DNA from: Christiangramia sp.
GTDB lineage: Bacteria; Bacteroidota; Bacteroidia; Flavobacteriales; Flavobacteriaceae
Length of the DNA stretch: 5,563 bases
Assembly: GCA_024644145.1 (NCBI GenBank)
Contig: JAHELO010000138.1
Span: 1-5,563 of the forward strand
Reading direction: 5' to 3'
This document shows positions 1 to 5,563 of the stretch, piece by piece (within the stretch, counting starts at the first letter, position 1; each line of letters starts with the position of its first letter). The notes under the pieces are model-generated. The model did not search any database and was not told where the DNA came from. It saw nothing but the letters and a program-made list of their open reading frames with translations. A program made the translations under genes and the position numbers.

Positions 1-375
1 CCTCCGGTACATCAAACCTTCGAGACCGATGCCTTTGTAGTGTGTAGTTTCTGTCCAAGAAAATATGATTATCATCCGGAAAGTATACCGGCGCCATATA
101 GCCATAGTAATATAGATAGTGATGAGGTGCTTTATTACGTAGACGGTGATTTTATGAGTAGAAATGATATTGAGGCAGGACATATTTCCTTGCATCCGGC
201 GGGAATACCTCATGGTCCGCATCCGGGCGCAGTTGAAAGGAGTATAGGACAGGTAGAAACAGAAGAATTGGCAGTGATGGTAGATACTTTTAAGCCATTA
301 ATGCTTACTGAAGATGCTATGGAAATAGCCGATGAAACTTACCACAGATCCTGGTTAGAAGAAGAGGATAAGTAA
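1..375 (+). CDS. hmgA: Homogentisate 1,2-dioxygenase, C-terminal part (5' end outside window)
   Basis: The reading frame is open from base 1 and ends at TAA 373-375, giving the last 124 residues of a protein whose family is usually about 380-440 residues. HmgA is a cytosolic non-haem Fe(II) enzyme that opens the ring of homogentisate to maleylacetoacetate in tyrosine and phenylalanine degradation. Family hallmarks are visible: PPVHQTFE at the left edge, a PRK..YHPESIP stretch, HSNIDSDE, LHPAGIPHGPHPG, and a C-terminal DETYHRSW that resembles DENYHKCW of the human enzyme. By alignment from memory, the iron ligands are His35, Glu42 and His71 of this fragment, and His4 may be the second-sphere His. 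The His-to-Glu spacing is one residue longer than in human HGD. A GTG at 40-42 is internal because the conserved PPVHQTFE lies before it. hppD follows 105 bases downstream and makes this enzyme's substrate, which strongly supports the call. Confidence 0.93.
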   Translation, partial: PPVHQTFETDAFVVCSFCPRKYDYHPESIPAPYSHSNIDSDEVLYYVDGDFMSRNDIEAGHISLHPAGIPHGPHPGAVERSIGQVETEELAVMVDTFKPLMLTEDAMEIADETYHRSWLEEEDK

Positions 376-422
376 AATTATGAAAGAAGATTTATCAGCA
401 CAGGACAGAGCGATGTGGTAAA

Positions 423-444
423 ATTTAAAGGCAATCCTTTAAAT
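423..444 (+). repeat. Perfect 9-bp inverted repeat (hairpin) between hmgA and hppD
   Basis: ATTTAAAGG (423-431) and CCTTTAAAT (436-444) are exact reverse complements around a 4-base CAAT loop. The right arm recurs as part of an 11-base direct repeat, AATCCTTTAAA, at 433-443 and 460-470, so the left arm could instead pair with the copy lying 10 bases before the hppD start. No T-run follows the stem, so this is not a standard intrinsic terminator. It could stabilise or process the hmgA-hppD mRNA, or modulate hppD translation; that role is inference. The rest of the 376-480 spacer is AT-rich and shows no TAnnTTTG promoter match, which fits co-transcription of the two genes. Confidence 0.6.
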
Positions 445-480
445 TATATCATATCTAATAATCCTTTAAAATAAAATAAA

Positions 481-1623
481 ATGTCTACAGATAACACATC
501 ATTAAATTTAGAAAAAGTAGTTCCACAGGCAGAAGATTTTCTTCCAATCCTGGGAACAGATTTTGTTGAACTATATGTTGGGAATGCCAAGCAGGCTGCG
601 TATTATTATCAGCATGCCTGGGGATTTCAACCCATTGCCTATGCGGGACTGGAAACGGGTAAGAAGGACAGCGTTTCTTATGTAATGCAGCAGGGAAAAA
701 TAAGAATTGTTCTAACTTCTCCGCTTGAGCGTGATGGTAGTATTAATGAGCATATCAATAAACATGGTGATGGGGTGAAATTCGTCGCATTGTGGGTGGA
801 TGATGCCCGTAAGAGCTATGAGGAAACTACCAAAAGAGGAGCTAAATCTTATGTGGAGCCTTATGAAATTGAAGATGATAATGGTAAGGCGGTCATTTCT
901 GGAATTCATACTTATGGTGAAACCATTCACTTATTTATAGAAAGAGGTGCGTATGAAGGTCCTTTTTTACCAGGATACAGGGCTTACGAAACAAAAGCAA
1001 AAGCTCCGGAAACGGGACTTAAGTTCATTGACCATATGGTGGGGAATGTTGGCTGGAACGAGATGAACAAATGGGTGGAATTCTATGGAAAAGTGATGGG
1101 ATTTGCTCAGTTGGTATCATTTGATGATAAGGATATTTCTACTGAATATACGGCCTTAATGAGTAAGGTAATGAGTAATGGAAACGGAAGAATTAAATTC
1201 CCGATCAATGAACCGGCTGAAGGAAAGAAAAAATCACAAATAGAGGAATATATTGATTTTTATAATGGTGCCGGCGTTCAGCATATCGCATTGGCAACAG
1301 ATAATATTATTGAGACCGTGACTATGTTAAGAGACCGCGGTGTTGAATTCTTATATGTTCCAGAAACCTATTACGACGACCTTCTGGACAGGGTGGGAGA
1401 GATCGACGAGGATCTTGAGCCTTTAAAAGAGCTTGGAGTACTGGTAGACCGCGATGATGAAGGTTATCTTTTGCAGATCTTCACAAAGCCTGTTCTGGAC
1501 AGGCCAACCATGTTCTTTGAAATTATTCAGAGAAAAGGTGCGCAGTCTTTTGGTAAAGGAAACTTTAAAGCTCTTTTTGAAGCAATAGAAAGAGAGCAGG
1601 ATTTGCGAGGTACGTTAAATTAG
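481..1623 (+). CDS. hppD: 4-hydroxyphenylpyruvate dioxygenase
   Basis: This is a complete 380-residue protein, slightly longer than the roughly 355-residue Pseudomonas type. It converts 4-hydroxyphenylpyruvate, O2 and an internal 2-oxo acid group to homogentisate and CO2, using a single non-haem Fe(II) in the cytosol. Two VOC-fold halves are seen: an N-terminal half of about residues 20-160 (GTDFVELYVGNAKQAAYYY, WGFQPIAYAG) and a catalytic half of about 178-350. The iron triad is readable as His185 (FIDHMVGNV), His268 (GVQHIALAT) and Glu347 (MFFEIIQR). The C-terminal gate helix with FGKGNFKALFEAIEREQ is present, with QSFG where many homologues have GFG. The ATG at 481 is preceded by an A-rich TAAAATAAAATAAA leader and no Shine-Dalgarno, typical of Bacteroidetes. 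hmgA upstream uses its product. The terminator at 1821 is the first one after it, about 200 bases on. Confidence 0.97.
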   Translation: MSTDNTSLNLEKVVPQAEDFLPILGTDFVELYVGNAKQAAYYYQHAWGFQPIAYAGLETGKKDSVSYVMQQGKIRIVLTSPLERDGSINEHINKHGDGVKFVALWVDDARKSYEETTKRGAKSYVEPYEIEDDNGKAVISGIHTYGETIHLFIERGAYEGPFLPGYRAYETKAKAPETGLKFIDHMVGNVGWNEMNKWVEFYGKVMGFAQLVSFDDKDISTEYTALMSKVMSNGNGRIKFPINEPAEGKKKSQIEEYIDFYNGAGVQHIALATDNIIETVTMLRDRGVEFLYVPETYYDDLLDRVGEIDEDLEPLKELGVLVDRDDEGYLLQIFTKPVLDRPTMFFEIIQRKGAQSFGKGNFKALFEAIEREQDLRGTLN

Positions 1624-1705
1624 GTTTAAAAAGTTGCTAAAACTTAATTTTTAAAAATGAAAATTTGCTAATCAGATAATGTTTTAGTTAAACTTTATTT
1701 TGGGG

Positions 1706-1736
1706 TTGCGGGTAAGGTAGAAATATCAGACTTTTG
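1706..1736 (+). promoter_or_regulatory. Candidate flavobacterial promoter, weaker match
   Basis: TTG at 1706-1708 is followed after 20 bases by GACTTTTG (1729-1736), one mismatch from the Bacteroidetes -7 pattern TAnnTTTG. The following GCACC is also common after such elements in my recollection of flavobacterial promoters. A start would fall near 1742. There is no obvious gene start soon after it, so it would make either an untranslated RNA ending at the terminator at 1821-1848 or a long leader reading into the next gene. This is a pattern match only. Confidence 0.4.
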
Positions 1737-1742
1737 CACCGC

Positions 1743-1766
1743 ATTTTTGGAGTGGTTACCAAAAAT
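1743..1766. repeat. 8-bp perfect inverted repeat in the intergenic gap
   Basis: ATTTTTGG (1743-1750) and CCAAAAAT (1759-1766) are exact reverse complements around the 8-base AGTGGTTA. It sits right at the predicted start of transcription from the 1706-1736 promoter, so it could be a 5' hairpin of a short RNA or an operator-like palindrome. The T-rich run after it (CATTTTTAAATTTTTTT) could give weak termination, but the stem has only two G-C pairs. Confidence 0.4.
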
Positions 1767-1820
1767 CATTTTTAAATTTTTTTCATAATTTAAGTTTTAG
1801 TTGGTTAATAAGATAAAATT

Positions 1821-1848
1821 CCCCGTCATTAATTTGATGGGGTTTTTT
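1821..1848 (+). terminator. Intrinsic (Rho-independent) terminator
   Basis: CCCCGTCA (1821-1828) pairs with TGATGGGG (1835-1842) in an 8-bp stem with one G-U pair and a 6-base TTAATT loop. TTTTTT follows directly (1843-1848) and the T-rich stretch continues to 1853. It would end transcripts coming from hmgA-hppD and any short RNA begun near 1742. On the - strand no good T-run follows, so it looks one-directional. Confidence 0.85.
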
Positions 1849-1863
1849 GTTTTGATACTTTTG
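1834..1863 (+). promoter_or_regulatory. Flavobacterial housekeeping-type promoter for the DUF3108-TDO-M23-pgi run
   Basis: TTG (1834-1836, preceded by T) and TACTTTTG (1856-1863) are separated by exactly 19 bases, which fits the Bacteroidetes primary sigma pattern TTG-N19-TAnnTTTG in full. The expected start is around 1869-1871, leaving a leader of about 50 bases before the ATG at 1923. The -33 element lies in the loop and right arm of the preceding terminator, so one segment serves both ends. The roles are inferred from the motif, not measured. Confidence 0.7.
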
Positions 1864-1922
1864 GAATAGTAATTGTAAATAGTGTATTAACCCCAGAAAT
1901 ACTGATACTTAGGAAAATTATT

Positions 1923-2702
1923 ATGATGAAAAGACTCTTTGCAATTACACTGCTTAGCATAGTGCTGGGCGCCTCTAATTTATATTCACAGCAAGCTTAC
2001 CAGGCAGGAGAATGGTTCAAGTTTCGTATTCATTATGGCATCTTTAATGCCAGCTATGCTACCCTTGAGGTTAATGAAGCCAGTTTAAAGAATAAGCCTG
2101 TTTATCATATAAAAGGTAGAGGGAAATCTACCGGGTTGCTGAGCCTTTTCTTCAAGGTGGATGATGACTACCAGACATATATTGATAAAAGGACAGGAAA
2201 ACCCTACAAATTTATTCGAAAGATCAATGAAGGTGGTTATACTAAAGATCTCCAGATAGACTTTGATCATTCGGCTAATGAAGCGCATGTTCTGAATCGC
2301 GAGACGAATACCAGAAAAATCTATTCGGTACCGGAGAATGTTCACGACATGTTATCTTCATTTTATTATATTCGCAACCAAATTGACAGTGCTGATTTGA
2401 AGCCTGGAAAGGAGATGAGAATGAACATGTTCATTGATGATGAAAATGTTGATTTTAAACTGGTTTTCCTGGGCCGGGAAGTGATCAAAACCAAATTCGG
2501 AAAGGTGGCGACTCTTAAATTCAGACCCTATGTTTTGGCTGGGCGTGTATTTAAGGAAAAGGAGAGTCTTACTTTCTGGGTAAGTGACGATAAAAATAAA
2601 ATTCCCGTAAAAATTGAAGCAGATCTGGCAGTTGGATCCCTGGATGCCGATTTAGAGGCATATAAAGGCCTGAAGCATCAATTTAGTATCATAATGAAGT
2701 AA
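1923..2702 (+). CDS. Secreted DUF3108 domain-containing protein
   Basis: This 259-residue protein has a type I signal peptide: a basic MMKR start, a hydrophobic core at about residues 5-16, and probable cleavage near LYS/QQ (residues 22-23). No lipobox cysteine is seen, so the mature protein of about 237 residues should be periplasmic or outer-membrane associated. After the signal, GEWFKFRIHYGIFNASYATLEV (about 29-50) is typical of the DUF3108 family opening, and the rest is rich in beta-strand patterns. The family's biochemical function is not established; a beta-barrel-like or ligand-binding envelope role is only a guess. ATG at 1923 is used, though ATG at 1926 is equally possible; AGGA at 1911-1914 is a weak ribosome site. 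It is the first gene after the strong promoter, and the TDO gene starts 2 bases after its stop. Confidence 0.82.
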   Translation: MMKRLFAITLLSIVLGASNLYSQQAYQAGEWFKFRIHYGIFNASYATLEVNEASLKNKPVYHIKGRGKSTGLLSLFFKVDDDYQTYIDKRTGKPYKFIRKINEGGYTKDLQIDFDHSANEAHVLNRETNTRKIYSVPENVHDMLSSFYYIRNQIDSADLKPGKEMRMNMFIDDENVDFKLVFLGREVIKTKFGKVATLKFRPYVLAGRVFKEKESLTFWVSDDKNKIPVKIEADLAVGSLDADLEAYKGLKHQFSIIMK

Positions 2703-2704
2703 AT

Positions 2705-3667
2705 ATGGAAATTAAACCCGAGATCGCGGAACGAATTGTTAAACTTGAAGAAAAGTTCAAAAATTCGGGACAGGATATGGGGTCCTATTTGGATGGTCTG
2801 CTGTACGACCGCTATCTGTCCTATTGGGATTATATAGAAGTAGACACTCTGCTAAGTCTGCAAAAAACGAATACGCATTTCCCGGATGAGATGATCTTTA
2901 TCACCTATCATCAAATCACCGAATTGTATTTTAAGCTTATTATTCACGAGCAAAAACAAATCATTGAAAGTGCGACGCTAACCGCATCTTTTTTCATAGA
3001 AAAACTTAATAGAATAAACCGGTATTTCAGGATCCTGATAGATTCTTTTGACGTTATGATCAAAGGAATGGAGCGAGAACAATTCCTTAAGTTCAGAATG
3101 GCTTTATTACCGGCAAGTGGATTCCAGTCTGCGCAATTCCGGATGATAGAATTATATTCTACCCCGCTAGAAAATCTTGTTTCTGCAGATGTACGTCAGA
3201 ATTTCTCAAGTGAACACACTCCGGAAGAACTCTATGAAAATATATACTGGAAAAGAGGAGGTATAGATTTGGAAACGGGTGAAAAAACTCTCACATTAAA
3301 ACAATTCGAGAAAAGATATACTCCCCGGTTTCTGAGAATTGCCAATGGTGTATATGGGAATACTGTTTATCATCGTTATTTAAAGATGCATGAAGATGAC
3401 AGGGCTAATGAAGAGTTGGTGCAGGCGCTCCGTAACCTGGATGTAAATGTGAACATCAACTGGTTATTAATGCATATGGGGGCGGCTTATAGATACCTAA
3501 GTAAAGATAAGTCTACAGTAAAAGCCACCGGTGGGACTAACTGGAAGAAATTCCTGCCTCCAAGTTTTCAAAGGATTTCTTTCTTCCCGGAATTGTGGAC
3601 GGAGGAGGAATTGAACGATTGGGGCAAACAATGGGTAAATCATACATTTAATACTGAAAATAAATAG
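2705..3667 (+). CDS. Tryptophan 2,3-dioxygenase family protein (divergent, Bacteroidetes type)
   Basis: This 320-residue, helix-rich cytosolic protein belongs to the TDO family, whose members use haem to open the indole ring of L-tryptophan to N-formylkynurenine. Key residues can be matched from memory to Xanthomonas TDO: the distal His69 in FITYHQITELYFK (His55), Arg131 in FRMALLPASGFQSAQFR (Arg117), the proximal haem ligand His257 in WLLMHMGAAYRYL (His240, same spacing from Trp), and Thr275 in KATGGTNW, equivalent to Thr254 of the GTGGSSG loop. FFPELW near the C-terminus also matches. The loop after ATGG differs from the classical GTGGSSG, and residues about 160-210 look lineage-specific. 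All catalytic landmarks are present, so an active haem dioxygenase is likely, but tryptophan as substrate is inference and I leave the symbol blank. No other kynurenine-pathway gene is visible here. It sits 2 bases after the DUF3108 gene and 7 bases before the M23 gene, suggesting one mRNA. Confidence 0.88.
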   Translation: MEIKPEIAERIVKLEEKFKNSGQDMGSYLDGLLYDRYLSYWDYIEVDTLLSLQKTNTHFPDEMIFITYHQITELYFKLIIHEQKQIIESATLTASFFIEKLNRINRYFRILIDSFDVMIKGMEREQFLKFRMALLPASGFQSAQFRMIELYSTPLENLVSADVRQNFSSEHTPEELYENIYWKRGGIDLETGEKTLTLKQFEKRYTPRFLRIANGVYGNTVYHRYLKMHEDDRANEELVQALRNLDVNVNINWLLMHMGAAYRYLSKDKSTVKATGGTNWKKFLPPSFQRISFFPELWTEEELNDWGKQWVNHTFNTENK

Positions 3668-3674
3668 TAGAAAA

Positions 3675-4910
3675 TTGAAGAAATTAGGTTTATTAGTAAT
3701 GCTGATGCTGGCCGTGATGGCCTGCAATGATGAGAAGAAGGACCAGGCCCTGAATACCGAGGTTAAAAAAAAGAAATTACCTAAGGTAGAAAAGGAGTAT
3801 GGATTTGTTCTTAATGATTATGAAGTAAAAAGAGGAACTATAGAATCTGGAGACAGCTTTGGTTACATCATGGATCAAAACGGTGTAGATCACGGGAAGG
3901 TCTTTGAGATATCAAATAAGGTAAAAGACACCTTTAATCCTGCACGAATTACCGCGGGAAAAAGATACATGATCCTGAAAGCTAAAGATTCAGCTAAAAC
4001 TCCTGAATTTTTTATTTATGAGAACGATAAGATCAACTATACCGTAGTTGCTCTTGGTGATAGTATTTACGCTCAAAAGAAAAAAAGACCTGTTACTGTA
4101 AGGAAAAGGGAAGTATCGGGAGTTATTGTTTCTTCGTTGTCTGAAGCTATGCAATCTCAGGGTTTAAGCAACCTGCTCGTTTATGAATTATCAAATATTT
4201 ATCAATGGAGTATAGATTTTTTCAAACTTCAGAAAGGTGACCAGTTTAAGATGGTCTACCATGAGAAGTATATTGACGATACGGTATTTGTTGGAGTTGA
4301 AAAGGTAGATGCTGCTGTTTTTAAACATTCAGATAAACCGTTCTATGCTTTCCGGTATTTAAATGATACAGTAACCGGCAAAGCCAGTTTTTATGATGAA
4401 GAAGCCAAGGCCTTGCAAAGTTTTTTTCTTAAAGCACCGCTGGATTATTCAAGAATCTCTTCCCGTTATACCAAAAGACGCTTTCATCCGGTTCAGAAGA
4501 GGTGGAAGGCACACCTGGGAACAGATTATGCCGCAGCTTATGGGACACCTATCGTGAGTACTGCCAACGGGACTGTAATCGCTTCAAGTTATACTTCCGG
4601 AAACGGAAATTATGTGAAAATACGCCATAACAGTAAATACACCACTCAGTACCTTCACATGACCAAAAGAGCGGTAAGAAATGGTCAAACGGTGAAACAG
4701 GGTGACGTAATAGGATATGTGGGAAGTACCGGTCTGGCTACAGGGCCTCATGTATGTTATAGATTCTGGGTGAACGGCAAGCAGGTGGATCCTTACCGTC
4801 AAAACCTGCCTTCAGCAAAGCATATTGAAGATGAACTCAAGGATGAGTATTTCGCTTATATAGAGCCTTTGAAGAAAGAACTGGAGCAAATATCCTTCAA
4901 AAATATTTAG
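3675..4910 (+). CDS. M23 family peptidase, MepM-like murein endopeptidase lipoprotein
   Basis: This 411-residue protein is probably a peptidoglycan DD-endopeptidase that cuts cross-links to allow wall growth. The start is TTG at 3675: it supplies the basic KK of the signal peptide, and the next ATG (3699) would lose it. A lipoprotein signal ends at VMAC with Cys17, followed by NDEKKD. Residues about 45-103 resemble the LysM/OapA-like region of MepM (E. coli YebA). Residues about 148-270 carry the MepM-type linker (SGVIVSSLSEAMQ, YQWSIDFFKLQKGD, DYSRISSRYTKRRFHPV). The M23 domain follows at about 271-375 with His280 and Asp284 (HLGTD), His328 (YLHMT) and His359 (GPHVCYRFW). The usual HxH is HVC here: Cys361 replaces the second His, normally a zinc ligand, and could itself bind zinc. 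The TDO gene ends 7 bases upstream and pgi starts directly after the stop. Confidence 0.9.
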   Translation: MKKLGLLVMLMLAVMACNDEKKDQALNTEVKKKKLPKVEKEYGFVLNDYEVKRGTIESGDSFGYIMDQNGVDHGKVFEISNKVKDTFNPARITAGKRYMILKAKDSAKTPEFFIYENDKINYTVVALGDSIYAQKKKRPVTVRKREVSGVIVSSLSEAMQSQGLSNLLVYELSNIYQWSIDFFKLQKGDQFKMVYHEKYIDDTVFVGVEKVDAAVFKHSDKPFYAFRYLNDTVTGKASFYDEEAKALQSFFLKAPLDYSRISSRYTKRRFHPVQKRWKAHLGTDYAAAYGTPIVSTANGTVIASSYTSGNGNYVKIRHNSKYTTQYLHMTKRAVRNGQTVKQGDVIGYVGSTGLATGPHVCYRFWVNGKQVDPYRQNLPSAKHIEDELKDEYFAYIEPLKKELEQISFKNI

Positions 4911-5563
4911 ATGAAAAATATAAATCCAACCACAACGAGTGCCTGGAAAGAACTTGAAAGTCACTTTAAGGAGATTGAAAATGAACATATGCGTGATATG
5001 TTCGCCAATGATGAAAAGCGGGCTGAAAAATTCACTATAAAGTGGGAAGATTTTTTTGTTGACCTTAGTAAAAACAGAATTACTGAAGATACCCGGGCTT
5101 TGTTAACAAAGCTGGCTGAAGAGTGTGGTCTTGAGGAAGCGATAGAGAGTTATTTTGGAGGTGATTCTATAAATCAAACTGAGAATCGCCCGGTGTTGCA
5201 TACCGCCCTGAGAGCTGATAAAAATTCAGATATTAAGGTTAGGGGGGTGAATGTGGTTCCGGAAGTACAGGTGGTTAAATCCAAAATCCGGGATTTTAGT
5301 ACAGAAATCATTGATGGTACCAGGAAGGGTTATACTGGTAAAGCCTTTACAGATGTTGTTAATATTGGTATTGGAGGCTCAGATCTTGGACCGGTAATGG
5401 TAACAGAAAGTCTGGAGTTTTATAAGAACCATCTTAATCTTCATTTTATTTCAAATGTAGACGGAGATCATGTTCATGAGACTATTAAAGATCTGAATCC
5501 CGAAACCACGCTCTTTGTGATCGTGTCAAAGACCTTTACTACAATGGAAACATTGAGTAATGC
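4911..5563 (+). CDS. pgi: Glucose-6-phosphate isomerase, N-terminal part (3' end outside window)
   Basis: The frame opens with ATG at 4911, directly after the M23 stop codon, and stays open to the window edge, giving 217 codons plus two bases of a protein usually near 550 residues. Pgi interconverts glucose 6-phosphate and fructose 6-phosphate in the cytosol. Visible landmarks are ENRPVLHTALR (91-101), the phosphate-binding NIGIGGSDLGP (151-161), NVDGDH (182-187) and SKTFTTMET (206-214), the classic PGI signature. It is the type I (SIS-domain) form, not a cupin PGI. The zero-base spacing suggests translational coupling to the M23 gene, so pgi expression may depend on the promoter at 1834 unless an internal promoter exists. 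The start is supported by the N-terminal TTSAWKELESHFK, which fits the family start. Confidence 0.96.
   Translation, partial: MKNINPTTTSAWKELESHFKEIENEHMRDMFANDEKRAEKFTIKWEDFFVDLSKNRITEDTRALLTKLAEECGLEEAIESYFGGDSINQTENRPVLHTALRADKNSDIKVRGVNVVPEVQVVKSKIRDFSTEIIDGTRKGYTGKAFTDVVNIGIGGSDLGPVMVTESLEFYKNHLNLHFISNVDGDHVHETIKDLNPETTLFVIVSKTFTTMETLSN

Larger units (their letters stand above)
1624..1922 (+). other. 299-base regulatory gap between hppD and the DUF3108 gene
   Basis: No convincing protein-coding gene is seen on either strand. From left to right it contains an AT-rich stretch (1624-1700) with short repeats such as TTGCTAA and GTTTTAGTT that are probably chance, a G-rich patch (1701-1719) within a promoter-like sequence, an AT-rich inverted repeat (1743-1766), a poly-T-rich run (1768-1785), an intrinsic terminator (1821-1848), and a strong promoter match (1834-1863) feeding the next gene. 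It separates the tyrosine-catabolic pair from the following gene run. The individual elements are listed separately. Confidence 0.75.

Noticed and set aside
380..421. A 13-codon ORF starting 4 bases after the hmgA stop (MKEDLSAQDRAMW)
   Set aside because: Too short, no family match recognised, and such frames occur by chance; its end is close to the hairpin's left arm but this proves nothing.
712..930. Opposite-strand 72-codon ORF inside hppD
   Set aside because: It lies antisense to a clear conserved enzyme, has no recognisable domain, and is a shadow of the hppD frame.
1624..1700. Short imperfect repeats after hppD (AAGTT/AACTT, TTGCTAA twice)
   Set aside because: Stems of about 5 bp without a T-run; too weak to call a terminator or repeat element.
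1747..1788. A 13-codon TTG-started frame (MEWLPKIIFKFFS) inside the candidate short RNA
   Set aside because: It looks like a small hydrophobic, basic peptide, but a TTG start only about 5 bases after the predicted transcript start and the T-rich codons make it more likely a by-product of poly-T DNA.
1853..1910. Direct repeat TGATACTT at 1853-1860 and 1903-1910 flanking the leader of the DUF3108 gene
   Set aside because: Only 8 bases, and the first copy overlaps the -7 box, so chance in AT-rich DNA is the simpler reading.
2085..2345. Opposite-strand 86-codon ORF inside the DUF3108 gene
   Set aside because: Antisense to a coding frame with a signal peptide and family motif; no start context or domain of its own.
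3497..3727. Opposite-strand 76-codon ORF across the TDO-M23 junction
   Set aside because: It overlaps two well-supported + strand genes and shows no protein family features.
4584..4802. Opposite-strand 72-codon ORF inside the M23 domain
   Set aside because: It is the complement of the most conserved part of the peptidase and has no independent support.

Overview
The window is AT-rich and reads as chromosomal DNA of a Bacteroidota member, most likely a marine-type Flavobacteriaceae (Gramella/Christiangramia-like). The clues are A-rich leaders without clear Shine-Dalgarno sites, at least one good match to the Bacteroidetes promoter pattern TTG-N19-TAnnTTTG, a lipoprotein of Bacteroidetes style, and the family-level look of every protein. 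All genes lie on the + strand. The genus is an inference from memory of these families, not a database result.

Left block (1-1623) is a tyrosine-degradation unit: the C-terminal third of homogentisate 1,2-dioxygenase (hmgA, cut by the window edge), a 105-base spacer holding a perfect 9-bp hairpin, and a complete 4-hydroxyphenylpyruvate dioxygenase (hppD). The two enzymes act in succession: HppD makes homogentisate and HmgA opens its ring.

Central gap (1624-1922) has no convincing protein gene. It holds a weaker promoter-like sequence, an AT-rich inverted repeat, a clear intrinsic terminator, and a near-perfect flavobacterial promoter whose -33 element lies inside the terminator stem. A transcript of about 100-110 nt could run from the first promoter to the terminator.

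Right block (1923-5563) is a tightly packed run with gaps of 2, 7 and 0 bases, probably one operon: a secreted DUF3108 protein, a divergent tryptophan 2,3-dioxygenase family protein with the haem and substrate residues retained, a MepM-like M23 peptidase lipoprotein starting at TTG, and the first 217 codons of glucose-6-phosphate isomerase (pgi), which runs off the right edge. The mix of envelope, haem-dioxygenase and glycolytic genes has no obvious shared pathway.

I see no mobile element, CRISPR array, intact RNA gene or defence system. The window is mostly ordinary core metabolism. The points worth a second look are the regulatory gap at 1700-1865, the His-to-Cys change in the M23 metal site, and the placement of the divergent TDO.
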